A stretch of 61,537 nucleotides of DNA from positions 1-61,537 of the forward strand of contig JAGVJQ010000024.1 of assembly GCA_020051015.1 (NCBI GenBank), in the 5' to 3' direction. This document shows positions 19,691 to 28,229 of this stretch, one piece after another. Origin of the DNA: Gammaproteobacteria bacterium. Its GTDB lineage: Bacteria > Pseudomonadota > Gammaproteobacteria > UBA1113. Position numbers and translations under genes: made by a program. Below the pieces are notes generated by a model. The model worked only from the letters and a program-made list of their open reading frames with translations, was not told the DNA's origin and searched no databases. Position 1 is the stretch's first letter, and every line of letters begins with the position of its first letter.

Positions 19691-20467
19691 CTACGTTCTC
19701 GTTTCACTTTGCATAGCGGCTCGTGCGCGCGGGCTGCTAAAATATTCTTGAATCAATGGCTCTGGGTTTTTCACTAACTCTTTCACCGGTTGGACAGCTA
19801 AAACCTTTTTATTGCCTAAAAAAGCAACTCTATCTGGCACCCGCCATAAGGTATCCATATCGTGGGTAATAATCACCACGGTTAATCCTAAGCTAGCCCT
19901 CAGTTGTATCACGAGTTCATCAAATTCGCTAGCACTTTCCGGATCGAGCCCGGCAGTTGGTTCATCGACAAATAATAACTCTGGGTCCATCGCGATCGAC
20001 CGTGCTACAGCAGCACGTTTAATCATCCCGCCACTCAATTCAGCTGGAAATAAGTGGGCAGAATGTGGTGGTAAATTAGCTAAATTAATTTTTAGCATCC
20101 CTATCGCTTCAATCTCGGCTTGCGATAAATGCGTAAACTCTCGTAATGGAAAACAAACATTTTCCAATACCGTCAGCCCACTAAATAACGCGCCACTTTG
20201 AAACATCACCCCCCAACGCTGCCGCAAAATATTATCATTGGTAGTATGTGTTCCAACAATTTCCTGGCCAAATATTTTAATCGAGCCCGCAAATGGTGGC
20301 TGTAACATGACCATTTCACGCAACAAGGTAGTTTTACCCGAACCACTACCACCAACAATAGCTAAAATTTCACCACGTTTTACTTGCAATGACAAATGTT
20401 CGTGAACAATATTGCTGCCAAATCGCGTACCTAAATCTTGAATATCAATAACAATATCATCGGTCAT
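19691..20467 (-). CDS. MlaF-like ABC transporter ATP-binding protein
   Basis: Cytoplasmic ATPase of the MCE transporter, 258 residues. Walker A GGSGSGKTT (about 38-46), ABC signature LSGGMIKRAAVARS, Walker B LLFVDEPTAGLD and the H-loop IITHD are intact. LSGG followed by MIKR is characteristic of the MlaF group. It starts 2 nt after the permease stop. Confidence 0.93.
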   Translation of the reverse strand: MTDDIVIDIQDLGTRFGSNIVHEHLSLQVKRGEILAIVGGSGSGKTTLLREMVMLQPPFAGSIKIFGQEIVGTHTTNDNILRQRWGVMFQSGALFSGLTVLENVCFPLREFTHLSQAEIEAIGMLKINLANLPPHSAHLFPAELSGGMIKRAAVARSIAMDPELLFVDEPTAGLDPESASEFDELVIQLRASLGLTVVIITHDMDTLWRVPDRVAFLGNKKVLAVQPVKELVKNPEPLIQEYFSSPRARAAMQSETRT

Positions 20468-20469
20468 GC

Positions 20470-21591
20470 TTATAACCCCAACTTACTATAAACAATGGAG
20501 AAAAAGGCATCCGTTACGATAATCATAAAAATAGCGTGTACCACGCTGATGGTAGTATGTTTACCTACACTTTCAGCACTATTTGTCACTTGTAAACCTT
20601 GAAAACAACCGATTGACGCAATTAACACGGCAAATACCGGAGTTTTAATCATTCCCAACACTAGCATTTTTAGTTCGATTACTTTCCCAAATCGATCGAG
20701 AAAATCCATGTAGGTAATGCTAAATAATAACTTGGCCATTATCATACCGCCGAAAATTCCAGCACACATGGATAATATGGATAATAACGGTAATGCAATC
20801 ACTAAGCCGGAGATTTTAGGCATCACCAATAACTCTGTTGACGATAAACCCATGGTATTTAACGCGTCTATTTCTTGATTCAGTTTCATGGTACCGATTT
20901 GAGCTGCAAATGATGAGCCTGTTCGGCCGGCTACAATAATAGCTGTTAATAACGGCCCAAATTCACGTAAGATCGAGATACCGAGCAAATCAACGACATA
21001 AATTGTGGCACCATAGGTTTCAAGCTGAACTCCCATTTGATAACACAACACTACCCCAATCAAAAATGATAGCAATGATACAATTCCCATTGCTTGATAA
21101 CCTGTTGCGTCAACACAATGAAAAATAGCGGTCCATCGAATTCGTTTAGGATGCTGAAGCCAAAGCCATGTTGCCTCACTGATCTGCCCTAAAAATGATG
21201 TAAATTGTATGGTTTGGCGTTTTAAATAAAGAGCAGCTGTACCAATATTGGCAAGTCCTGATAATTTTTCAGGTGCCGGCTCAGGAGACAACTCATCCCC
21301 TTTTTCCGCCAATTGCATCAAGCGCGTTTGCTCATCGTTTAAATCAGCAAGCTTACAGGTCACATGGCGTTGTTCAAGCTGTTTTATAAATTGGTGGATT
21401 AAACAAGCACCATTCGTATCTAAGCCTTCTATTTTTTCAAAATTCAGCGTTATGGTTTGATTTGATTGGAAAACTCGCGAGTGACTATCGAGAATATTGG
21501 CCGTCAAAAAGCGGGTACACCACATGCCGGTAAAAACCAATGTGTTATTAGTAAATTGAAAAGATGGGAGCTGAACTTCGCTCAAAGTCAC
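20470..21591 (-). CDS. MlaE-family ABC permease with N-terminal STAS-like domain
   Basis: Inner-membrane permease of the lipid transporter. Residues 1-110 look like a STAS domain (LNFEKIEGLDTNGACLIHQF) of the MlaB type. Residues 150-373 are the MlaE permease (GYQAMGIVSLLSFLIGVVL; REFGPLLTAIIVAGRTGSSF; EIDALNTMGLSS). The fusion replaces a separate mlaB gene. First gene of the permease-ATPase-MCE-lipoprotein operon. Together with MlaA (32524) it may serve outer-membrane lipid asymmetry, although MlaC is not in the window. Confidence 0.92.
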   Translation of the reverse strand: MTLSEVQLPSFQFTNNTLVFTGMWCTRFLTANILDSHSRVFQSNQTITLNFEKIEGLDTNGACLIHQFIKQLEQRHVTCKLADLNDEQTRLMQLAEKGDELSPEPAPEKLSGLANIGTAALYLKRQTIQFTSFLGQISEATWLWLQHPKRIRWTAIFHCVDATGYQAMGIVSLLSFLIGVVLCYQMGVQLETYGATIYVVDLLGISILREFGPLLTAIIVAGRTGSSFAAQIGTMKLNQEIDALNTMGLSSTELLVMPKISGLVIALPLLSILSMCAGIFGGMIMAKLLFSITYMDFLDRFGKVIELKMLVLGMIKTPVFAVLIASIGCFQGLQVTNSAESVGKHTTISVVHAIFMIIVTDAFFSIVYSKLGL

Positions 21592-21688
21592 TTACCTTAA
21601 AAATTTTAAGGTAAAGCTTACCGTGGGTGGAAGTGTAAAGCAAGGGAGGAATTGTCGATACTCAACACGCTTGAGTTTTTGGAGTTAT

Positions 21689-21719
21689 GTAACCCGGGTA
21701 GTAAGATCCCCGGGTTACA
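21689..21719. repeat. CCCGGGTTACA hairpin
   Basis: TGTAACCCGGG (21689-21699) and CCCGGGTTACA (21709-21719) form an 11-bp perfect stem with a 9-nt loop. The right half plus flank recurs at bases 1-19 of the window. It lies just past the stop of the 21728-22822 gene. Confidence 0.65.
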
Positions 21720-21727
21720 ATACTATA

Positions 21728-22822
21728 TTACCTAACTCGTATAGGGGATGGCGTAGGAAGGGTATTGTTTCCTACTTCCATCTCAAAACCAGGTTGAGGT
21801 TGTTGCTTTTGCAACATATCCTGTGTAATTCCTTGGCCTTTCGCGGCTACCGATAGCAATTTGTCATTGCCAACTTGCATCATGAATTCTGGAATTACGC
21901 CTTGCTTTACTGCGGTATTAATTACTTTATCTTGAGCTGCATCGACAGTATCATCTCCTGGAGCCGCGCCAGTTGCCGTTTTCGTCGGCACAACATAACT
22001 AACAATCTTATCCGCTGGTGTATCAGGCCCAGCAATACCATCCTCTGTAAAGGCAATGGGTTCAAATAGGGTATCTTGATTATCAAGCTTGGTTTGTTTA
22101 TTAGCTAACGTACCACCATCGGCAGGTTGTGATGGATCATAACCTAAATCTCTTAATTCTTTTCTTCTACTCTCCAGTGCTTGAGCATTTTCTTGATACA
22201 ACTTCATATAATCATCAAGGGTATCTAAAAATCGTTGATCTGGTTTTTTAAGACCAAACATTAACCAATAAAAATCAGATAGATTGGAACGCATTCCACG
22301 ATCAATACAGGTGATAATAGCACTATTTATGTCACCTTTAAGCGCCTTATCACGGTCAGTTTTCCGCTCAATATCTTTACGTAACTCATTAACTTCTGTT
22401 TCTGTACCATCCGCTCCGACTGATTGGCGAGGTAATGCATCTAACATTTTCTGACGTGCATTTTTAAGCTCTTCTATTTTGCGATTGGCGTCTCTTTTAA
22501 GGAGATCACCGGTCGCGTTAGGCAGAACTGAATTTTTTTCACGATTTATCTCGAGCTGACTGTCTCTTTTGTAATTATCTTGTATGTCACCAATCACCTT
22601 ATCAAACGCAGTAGCTGTCTTTTCTGGAGTTAATTTGTCAGGATTATTAAGATCTAAGCCTGCACTTATTAAATGTTGCTTTAAATCAGAAGACAAATTT
22701 AAGCTATCAATTGTTTTCTTAATCGCCACATTGTCTTGCTCAGCTGTTGGTTTTGAACCAGCACCTAAATTATCAATTGCTTGCTTAAGCGCTTCTGGGT
22801 TTGGCTGATTTTCATTTGACAT
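21728..22822 (-). CDS. Unrecognised charged, coiled-coil protein
   Basis: 364 residues from the ATG at 22822 (MSNENQPNPEAL), which has AAAGG 9 nt upstream; an ATG 6 nt earlier is too close to that site. No signal peptide or membrane helix. It is strongly charged, with helical stretches (REKNSVLPNATGDLLKRDAN; ELRKDIERKTDRDKALKGD) and one compact aromatic patch, LSDFYWLMFGLKKPDQRFLD. The C-terminal third is Gly/Pro/Asp-rich with repeated QVGNDKLLS / EVGNNTLPT motifs. No family is recognised. Alone on the minus strand with a palindromic operator-like site upstream. A secreted effector is one possibility, unproven. Confidence 0.7.
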   Translation of the reverse strand: MSNENQPNPEALKQAIDNLGAGSKPTAEQDNVAIKKTIDSLNLSSDLKQHLISAGLDLNNPDKLTPEKTATAFDKVIGDIQDNYKRDSQLEINREKNSVLPNATGDLLKRDANRKIEELKNARQKMLDALPRQSVGADGTETEVNELRKDIERKTDRDKALKGDINSAIITCIDRGMRSNLSDFYWLMFGLKKPDQRFLDTLDDYMKLYQENAQALESRRKELRDLGYDPSQPADGGTLANKQTKLDNQDTLFEPIAFTEDGIAGPDTPADKIVSYVVPTKTATGAAPGDDTVDAAQDKVINTAVKQGVIPEFMMQVGNDKLLSVAAKGQGITQDMLQKQQPQPGFEMEVGNNTLPTPSPIRVR

Positions 22823-22842
22823 AATCATTTACCTTTCAAAGT

Positions 22843-22859
22843 TATAACCATTGGTTATA
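22843..22859. promoter_or_regulatory. Candidate operator palindrome
   Basis: TATAACCA-T-TGGTTATA is a perfect 17-bp dyad about 20 nt upstream of the start at 22822, placed where a repressor could block transcription or translation of that gene. The binding protein is not identifiable. Confidence 0.4.
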
Positions 22860-22892
22860 CATTTTTACATGCTTTATATTAGCACATAAAAC

Positions 22893-23846
22893 TTAAGCCT
22901 TGCTTAGCTGTAACCAGGCTAGATACTTGGCACAACCTTCTTCTACCGTATTAAATGGGGCCTCATAACCCGCCGCTCGTAAAGCACTGATATCGCCCTC
23001 TGTAAAGCTTTGATAACGTCCTTTTAGGTGCTCAGGAAAAGGGATATAGTGTAGTTTAACATGGGTGTGTATTTTTTGCACAGAATGAGCAATATCATTA
23101 AAACTTTGGCTGCGGCCCGTACCGACATTGAAAATGCCTGATACTTTAGGATGCGCGGCTAACCATAAGTTAACATTTACCACATCTTCAACATAAATAA
23201 AATCACGTCGTTGCTCACCATCACCATAGCCATCACACCCTTCAAATAATTTAATAATACCTTCGTTAACTGCTTGATTATTCAAGTGAAATGCTACGCT
23301 CGCCATGCTACCTTTATGCTGTTCACGCGGACCATAAACATTAAAATAACGCAAGCCAACAATTTGGCTCTTAGCCATCGGTAATATACGACGTACATAT
23401 TGATCAAATACTAATTTGGAGTAGCCATAAACATTCAATGGGCATTCAAATTCAGGTTGTTCTTTAAAAACTCGACCCGCTCCATAAACTGCAGCACTGG
23501 ATGCATAAATAAAGGGAATTCGATGAGCTAGGCAATAATGTAATAAGTGCTTGGAATAAGTGAAGTTATTTTCCATCATGGCTTTACCATTCCAGTCGGT
23601 CGTGGTCGAGTTGGCGCCATCATGAAAAATTACTTCGATTTTTTCAGCAAAACTATCATCCGCTAAGATTTTCTTTAAAAACTCATCTTTATCGTAATAA
23701 TCAGCAATAGTGGCATCAGCCAGATTTTTAAAACGCGTACCATCAGTCATATCGTCAACGACGATAATATCAGTACGCCCTGTTTTATTTAGTTGATGAA
23801 CGATATTACTACCAATAAAACCTGCACCACCTGTTACGATAATCAT
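22893..23846 (-). CDS. hldD: ADP-L-glycero-D-manno-heptose 6-epimerase
   Basis: Last step in ADP-L,D-heptose synthesis for the LPS inner core. 317 residues of the extended SDR fold: [10 protein letters not shown] binds NADP, the active-site pair is YGYSKLVF (Tyr-x3-Lys), and [11 protein letters not shown] and [20 protein letters not shown] are HldD-specific. Overlaps hldE by ATGA, so the kinase/adenylyltransferase and the epimerase are made together. Confidence 0.96.
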   Translation of the reverse strand: MIIVTGGAGFIGSNIVHQLNKTGRTDIIVVDDMTDGTRFKNLADATIADYYDKDEFLKKILADDSFAEKIEVIFHDGANSTTTDWNGKAMMENNFTYSKHLLHYCLAHRIPFIYASSAAVYGAGRVFKEQPEFECPLNVYGYSKLVFDQYVRRILPMAKSQIVGLRYFNVYGPREQHKGSMASVAFHLNNQAVNEGIIKLFEGCDGYGDGEQRRDFIYVEDVVNVNLWLAAHPKVSGIFNVGTGRSQSFNDIAHSVQKIHTHVKLHYIPFPEHLKGRYQSFTEGDISALRAAGYEAPFNTVEEGCAKYLAWLQLSKA

Positions 23847-25282
23847 TCTTTTACCTCATTAATCTTATTTATAATTGCGGTTGTCGAAATACCTTCTTCA
23901 AATCCTAATATTTTCACTTCGCCACCATTAGCAATGACTTCTTTAGCGCCAGCTATTTGATGTACTTGCCAATCTCCACCCTTTACTAAAACATCTGGCA
24001 ATAACTTTGCAATGATGTTTTGCGGAGTATCTTCACTAAATGGCACGACCCAATCCACCGATCTTAATCCTGCTAATACAGCCATGCGACGGTTAAGATT
24101 ATTCAATGGCCGACTTTCACCTTTCAAACGTTTCACGGAGGCATCATCATTGACTGCAACAATTAATCGATCGCCAAGTTTTTTTGCTTGTTCAAGATAC
24201 ATAACATGGCCCGAATGCAAAATATCAAAACAACCGTTAGTCATGACGATGCGTTCACCTTTAGCTTTAGCATGACGCACTTCATCTACTAGTTTGTCTT
24301 CATCCATCACGCCCGATACACCTTCATGCATTTCATCTAATGCCGTTACTAACTCAGGGACGGTAACCGATGCAGTACCTAATTTCCCGACCACAATGCC
24401 GGCCGCCGTATTTGCTAATGTGACGGCATGCAATAAGGATGCGCCAGCTGCCAGCGATGCAGCAGCGACAGCAATAACCGTATCGCCCGCACCGGTAACA
24501 TCGAAAACTTCACGTGCATTGGCTGCTAAATGAAAGGCTGGTTGATTGCGCTCGATTAATGTCATGCCTTGTGAACCACGAGTCACTAATAACGCTTCAA
24601 AATCATAATCGGTTAATAGTTTTTCACCTTTACTCACAATGGTTTGTTCATCAGGACAAGGGCCAACTACCGCTTCAAACTCTTTTAAATTAGGGGTAAT
24701 CAATGTGGCGCCACGATAGGTATTAAAATCATTGGTTTTAGGATCAACTAATACCGGCAAACCCACTTTTTTTGCAGCATGAATAAGATCTTGTAAATTG
24801 TGGACCCCACCTTTGCCATAATCTGACAATATCAGTGCTTTAGCTTTTTTAAATTCATCAATACAAGCGGTTATTAGTGCGCTTTTATCAACATGATCAA
24901 ATCGTTGCTCAAAATCCAGCCGAATCAGCTGCTGGTTCATGCTTAACACGCGCAACTTAGTAATAGTACTTAAACCAGGAATTTTTAACAGTTCAGACTC
25001 AATCTGATTATGGCTCAGTAAATGCTCTAACGTTTCACCCGCTTCATCTACACCACATAAACCAAATAATTTAACGTTGGTGCCGAGACTATGAATATTA
25101 AGCGCCACGTTGGCTGCGCCACCAAGACGATTATCATGTGACTTGATATGCACAACAGGAACAGGCGCTTCAGGGGAAATACGCTGTGTATCACCTTTCC
25201 AGTATCGATCAAGAATCGTATCACCAAAGACTAATACACGAGCCTTATTAAAATCTGGGATGCTCACTCTACTAATATGCAT
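23843..25282 (-). CDS. hldE: Bifunctional heptose-7-phosphate kinase / heptose-1-phosphate adenylyltransferase
   Basis: Phosphorylates D-glycero-D-manno-heptose 7-phosphate and later adenylylates the 1-phosphate. 479 residues (E. coli 477). The N-terminal PfkB-type kinase (1-320) has GGAANVALN and [11 protein letters not shown]. The C-terminal cytidylyltransferase-like domain (about 345-479) has [12 protein letters not shown]. gmhA and gmhB are not nearby. Confidence 0.96.
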   Translation of the reverse strand: MHISRVSIPDFNKARVLVFGDTILDRYWKGDTQRISPEAPVPVVHIKSHDNRLGGAANVALNIHSLGTNVKLFGLCGVDEAGETLEHLLSHNQIESELLKIPGLSTITKLRVLSMNQQLIRLDFEQRFDHVDKSALITACIDEFKKAKALILSDYGKGGVHNLQDLIHAAKKVGLPVLVDPKTNDFNTYRGATLITPNLKEFEAVVGPCPDEQTIVSKGEKLLTDYDFEALLVTRGSQGMTLIERNQPAFHLAANAREVFDVTGAGDTVIAVAAASLAAGASLLHAVTLANTAAGIVVGKLGTASVTVPELVTALDEMHEGVSGVMDEDKLVDEVRHAKAKGERIVMTNGCFDILHSGHVMYLEQAKKLGDRLIVAVNDDASVKRLKGESRPLNNLNRRMAVLAGLRSVDWVVPFSEDTPQNIIAKLLPDVLVKGGDWQVHQIAGAKEVIANGGEVKILGFEEGISTTAIINKINEVKE

Positions 25283-25324
25283 TCTACGTTTTAATCCTTA
25301 TAAATATTATTATCCATCGTACTT

Positions 25325-25448
25325 GAAAATGTGGCCAGTGGATGGAGCAAAGGGAGGGCTCCCGTCTGCGCGGAGCTTGCAAGCACGGCGGGATACCCGC
25401 AGCTCCGGGGCCCCACTTGCGTTACTCCCAACTTCGCATTTTCATTGG
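25325..25448. repeat. GC-rich palindrome-flanked element upstream of hldE
   Basis: The 296-bp gap holds a block that is much richer in G+C than its surroundings, with GGGCTCCCGTCTGCG-type sequence. Weakly matching arms flank it: GAAAATG near 25325 and CATTTTC near 25440. It resembles an inserted repeat, but no second copy was found in the window. The rest of the gap shows nothing recognisable. Confidence 0.35.
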
Positions 25449-25581
25449 TGATGGATATGGCTATTCTTAGCAGAAGTATATCATGGCCACCGCACATACT
25501 AAACTAACATCAAAATCTTCTTGACAATTAAAAATGCACATGCATAAATTCTTTTCAGGTGTCTCATGAAAAGGATTTTTG

Positions 25582-26145
25582 ATGAGGGTATTGGTTTTAT
25601 TACTTTTTTGTTTAATCTTATCAAGCTGCATGAATGCTGCCATGTCCAGCGCTAATGCCCTTTATGATCACCGTAGCGTGCAAAATAATATTCAAAATCA
25701 CTATCAACAAGTTGCCGTTTACAATGCTATTAAGCAAGACCCTAAAATAAAGCAACCGACCGATATTGGTGTTTCCGCCATTAACAATACCATTTTACTC
25801 ACGGGGCAAACACCGGATTTTGCTAGCCGTCAAGAAGCTGGTTTAGATGCCAAAATGACACCAGATGTTACAACAGTATTGAATTTTATAGATATTTCGC
25901 CGCCAGTTAGTGAAGGAACCAAACTAGCTGATTCGTGGATTACAACCAAAATTAAAACAAAATTTGTTACTAGCAATGATGTAAGTCCTGATAGCATAAA
26001 GATTATTACTGATGATGGGGTTGTTTATTTAATGGGCTCCGTCCCGCGACTGGAAGCCAATGCCGCGATTAATATTGCGCGCGATACAGATGGCGTTAAA
26101 AAAGTGGTGACAGTCATCTATTTCCTTGACCCAAGCACGAGCTAG
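25582..26145 (+). CDS. BON-domain lipoprotein (DolP/OsmY-like)
   Basis: 187-residue lipoprotein with signal peptide and lipobox LILSSC. Two BON domains are visible, about 40-105 (GVSAINNTILLTGQTP) and 115-183 (IKIITDDGVVYLMGSV, DGVKKVVTVIYFL). Such proteins (DolP/YraP) sit at the outer membrane and help keep envelope integrity. The ATG at 25582 has AAGGA 6 nt upstream; the in-frame TTG just before it is unlikely. The TAG stop is the first triplet of the direct repeat bounding the MITE-like element downstream. Confidence 0.85.
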   Translation: MRVLVLLLFCLILSSCMNAAMSSANALYDHRSVQNNIQNHYQQVAVYNAIKQDPKIKQPTDIGVSAINNTILLTGQTPDFASRQEAGLDAKMTPDVTTVLNFIDISPPVSEGTKLADSWITTKIKTKFVTSNDVSPDSIKIITDDGVVYLMGSVPRLEANAAINIARDTDGVKKVVTVIYFLDPSTS

Positions 26146-26312
26146 TATATCAGGGCTCCCTCATTAAAAATTTCAAAGCTCGATGCTGCCTGATTTGAAG
26201 GGCGCCTCGGACCATGGATGGTATGGAGAGCGAGGCCATGGATGGCCGTCCCTGAAAAACCAGGCAGCATCGAGCTTTGAAATTTTTAATGAGATGGCCC
26301 TGGTTAGTATAT
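26143..26312. mobile_element. MITE-like element with 33-bp perfect inverted arms
   Basis: Arms 26160-26192 and 26261-26293 are perfect 33-bp inverted repeats, extended outward by CAGGGC/GCCCTG. An 8-bp direct repeat TAGTATAT at 26143-26150 and 26305-26312 flanks it, suggesting a target duplication (2 extra bases on the right). The core (26194-26260) contains TTTGAAGGGCG, GGATGGTA, CATGGATG and CGTCCCTGA, all shared with the insertion in carB (46531-46635). No transposase gene, so it would be mobilised in trans. Confidence 0.75.
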
Positions 26313-26407
26313 CCGTTGCTCTTGAAAAATTTTTGAAATTAAGGTATAACACTCGTCTTAATAAATTGCACATTGTTTGACCTTCTGAAATTTAGGAGAT
26401 GTTTCTT

Positions 26408-26593
26408 ATGCGTTACGATGAAGACTTGCTGGTAGTAGAAGATACCCAAGAAGAAGACGTCGACATCAATAGTATTCTGGCCTCTGCTGAAGCCAAAAAG
26501 CAACAAGTAGAGAAACGCCGCCGCATTGAAGATATCCTTTCTGATAAAGAACTCAAGAAAGTTTATGGCGATCCTTTGCTAGAAGATGAATAA
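26408..26593 (+). CDS. Small acidic protein, PA3496-like
   Basis: 61 residues from the ATG at 26408 (MRYDEDLLVV), with TAGGAG 9 nt upstream. An ATG at 26399 overlaps the ribosome-binding site. Acidic N-terminus, then a helical basic segment KKQQVEKRRRIEDILSDKEL and an acidic end. The RRRIEDxL motif and length resemble the PA3496 family of small proteins loosely linked to envelope integrity in Pseudomonas. The assignment is by pattern only. Confidence 0.65.
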   Translation: MRYDEDLLVVEDTQEEDVDINSILASAEAKKQQVEKRRRIEDILSDKELKKVYGDPLLEDE

Positions 26594-26735
26594 GTGTCTG
26601 TTCAAGACAGAAATTAGTAATCAGCTTTAGGGGCTGTAAGCCCTATTATCCCTCTTTGTGTGTTAGCAGAACCCGCTTTGCATTGAGGGACTTTCCTTAC
26701 AAAAACCGATTCCAAGACCACTAACACTAAGAGAG
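26594..26735 (+). promoter_or_regulatory. Structured leader before the M20 peptidase gene
   Basis: The gap has several pairing elements: TAGGGGCT/AGCCCTA around 26629-26645, TCCCTC/GAGGGA across 26650-26692, and GTGTTAG/CTAACAC joining about 26659 to 26725 next to the ribosome-binding site. The first could end the upstream transcript. The long-range stem could form a leader structure. No known riboswitch class is recognised. Confidence 0.3.
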
Positions 26736-26740
26736 TGATA

Positions 26741-28156
26741 ATGACGAATAACAATGCACTTTTTTCTTTCATTAATAACTTGTGGGATACCTCTATTACA
26801 CCAACCCTCGAAAAATTTATTCGCATCCCTAATAAATCTCCAGCCTTCGATGCTAATTGGCAACAAAATGGCTATATGGCACAGGCAGTTGAGTTGGTTA
26901 GTAACTGGTGCTTACAACAATCCGTAGCAGGATTGGAATTAGAGGTTGTGCAATTACCTGGTCGAACACCCTTGATTTACATCGAAATACCTGGGCAAAT
27001 TGACGAAACAATTGTGCTATATGGTCATCTTGATAAACAACCTGAAATGAGTGGATGGCTAGATGGTTTAGCACCATGGGAGCCGGTGATCAAAGGCGAT
27101 AAATTATATGGTCGTGGTGGTGCTGATGACGGTTATGCTGTTTTTGCATCCTTAGCGGCTATTAAAGCGTTACAAACACAAAATATTCCGCATGCTCGTT
27201 GCGTTATTATTATTGAAGCCTGCGAAGAAAGTGGCAGTTATGATTTACCCGCTTATATTGATGCATTGGAATCACGTATTGGCAATCCTAATTTAGTTAT
27301 TTGTCTTGATTCTGGCTGTGGTAATTACGAACAATTATGGAGTACCACATCATTACGTGGCTTAATTGCTGGTGTTTTAAGTGTAGAGTTATTAACAGAA
27401 GGCGTTCATTCAGGAAATGGTAGTGGCATTATTGCCTCAAGTTTTCGTGTTATACGTCAATTATTAAGTCGTGTTGAAGATGAAAATACTGGTGAACTGC
27501 TACTTGAAGAAATGAATGTCAATATCCCGCAGCAACGTCAACAACAAGCAAAGATTGCAGCCGAAGTACTTGGTGCTCATGTCTATGATGGTTTTCCAAC
27601 TCAATCTGGCGTGAAACCTATTTCCAGTAATTTATCAGAGTTAATTTTAAATCGTACTTGGCGCGCCACATTATCAGTGATTGGTGCCGATGGCATTCCT
27701 GACTTAGCTAATGCCGGTAATGTTTTACGCCCTAAAACAGCCGTAAAACTTTCATTACGATTACCACCAAGTTGCGATGCGGAAAAAGCGAGCGCCGCAC
27801 TGAAAAAGGTATTGGAACGAGATCCACCTTATGGCGCAGTAGTCAGTTATACCCCAGAAAAAGCCTCTGATGGATGGGACGCACCTGAATTAGCCCCGTG
27901 GTTAGCTAAAGCAGCGGAAGAAGCATCAAATTTATATTTTGGTAAATCTGCCGTATACATGGGTGAAGGTGGCAGCATTCCGTTTATGGGTATGTTAGGT
28001 AAAAAATTCCCTCGAGCACAATTCATGATTACTGGTGTACTGGGCCCTCATTCCAATGCACATGGCCCTAATGAATTTTTACATTTACCAACCGGTAAGA
28101 AATTAACTGCTTGTATTGCTCATGTTATTACTGAACATGCAAAATGTAGTTTTTGA
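26741..28156 (+). CDS. M20-family metallopeptidase (dipeptidase-like)
   Basis: Cytosolic zinc aminoacyl/dipeptide hydrolase of the M20 group, 471 residues. Metal and catalytic motifs are in order: LYGHLDKQPEM (His, Asp), YGRGGADDGYA, EACEESGSYD (general-base Glu), CLDSG, and a C-terminal GPHSNAHGPNEF with the last His ligand. The dimerisation lid lies between (about 200-310). The ATG at 26741 follows GAGAG; an in-frame GTG lies 6 nt earlier. It ends just before a palindromic repeat. Confidence 0.9.
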   Translation: MTNNNALFSFINNLWDTSITPTLEKFIRIPNKSPAFDANWQQNGYMAQAVELVSNWCLQQSVAGLELEVVQLPGRTPLIYIEIPGQIDETIVLYGHLDKQPEMSGWLDGLAPWEPVIKGDKLYGRGGADDGYAVFASLAAIKALQTQNIPHARCVIIIEACEESGSYDLPAYIDALESRIGNPNLVICLDSGCGNYEQLWSTTSLRGLIAGVLSVELLTEGVHSGNGSGIIASSFRVIRQLLSRVEDENTGELLLEEMNVNIPQQRQQQAKIAAEVLGAHVYDGFPTQSGVKPISSNLSELILNRTWRATLSVIGADGIPDLANAGNVLRPKTAVKLSLRLPPSCDAEKASAALKKVLERDPPYGAVVSYTPEKASDGWDAPELAPWLAKAAEEASNLYFGKSAVYMGEGGSIPFMGMLGKKFPRAQFMITGVLGPHSNAHGPNEFLHLPTGKKLTACIAHVITEHAKCSF

Positions 28157-28229
28157 AAATGTAGGGTAGGCTAAATATTGTTGCTCTCGAAGAGGTATCG
28201 CATAACAATATGTGTCCACCCTACATTTT
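28157..28229. repeat. Palindromic repeat, GGGCTAAATATTGTT family
   Basis: AAAATGTAGGGT (28157-28168) pairs with ACCCTACATTTT (28218-28229); the inner arms carry CTAAATATTGTT and AACAATATG around GCTCTCGAAGAGGTATCGCA. Same family as 33518-33577 and 59865-59918. It lies between convergent genes and supplies the TAG stop of the TPR gene (28221-28223). Confidence 0.8.

Noticed and set aside
21660..21680. ACTCAA/TTGAGT hairpin followed by T-run on the plus strand
   Set aside because: No plus-strand gene ends upstream, so a terminator role is unsupported.
25291..25497. 68-codon frame upstream of hldE
   Set aside because: Runs through a GC-rich repeat-like block and resembles no protein.
26173..26380. 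Open frames on both strands across the MITE-like element
   Set aside because: They arise from the symmetry of the inverted arms and have no independent coding evidence.
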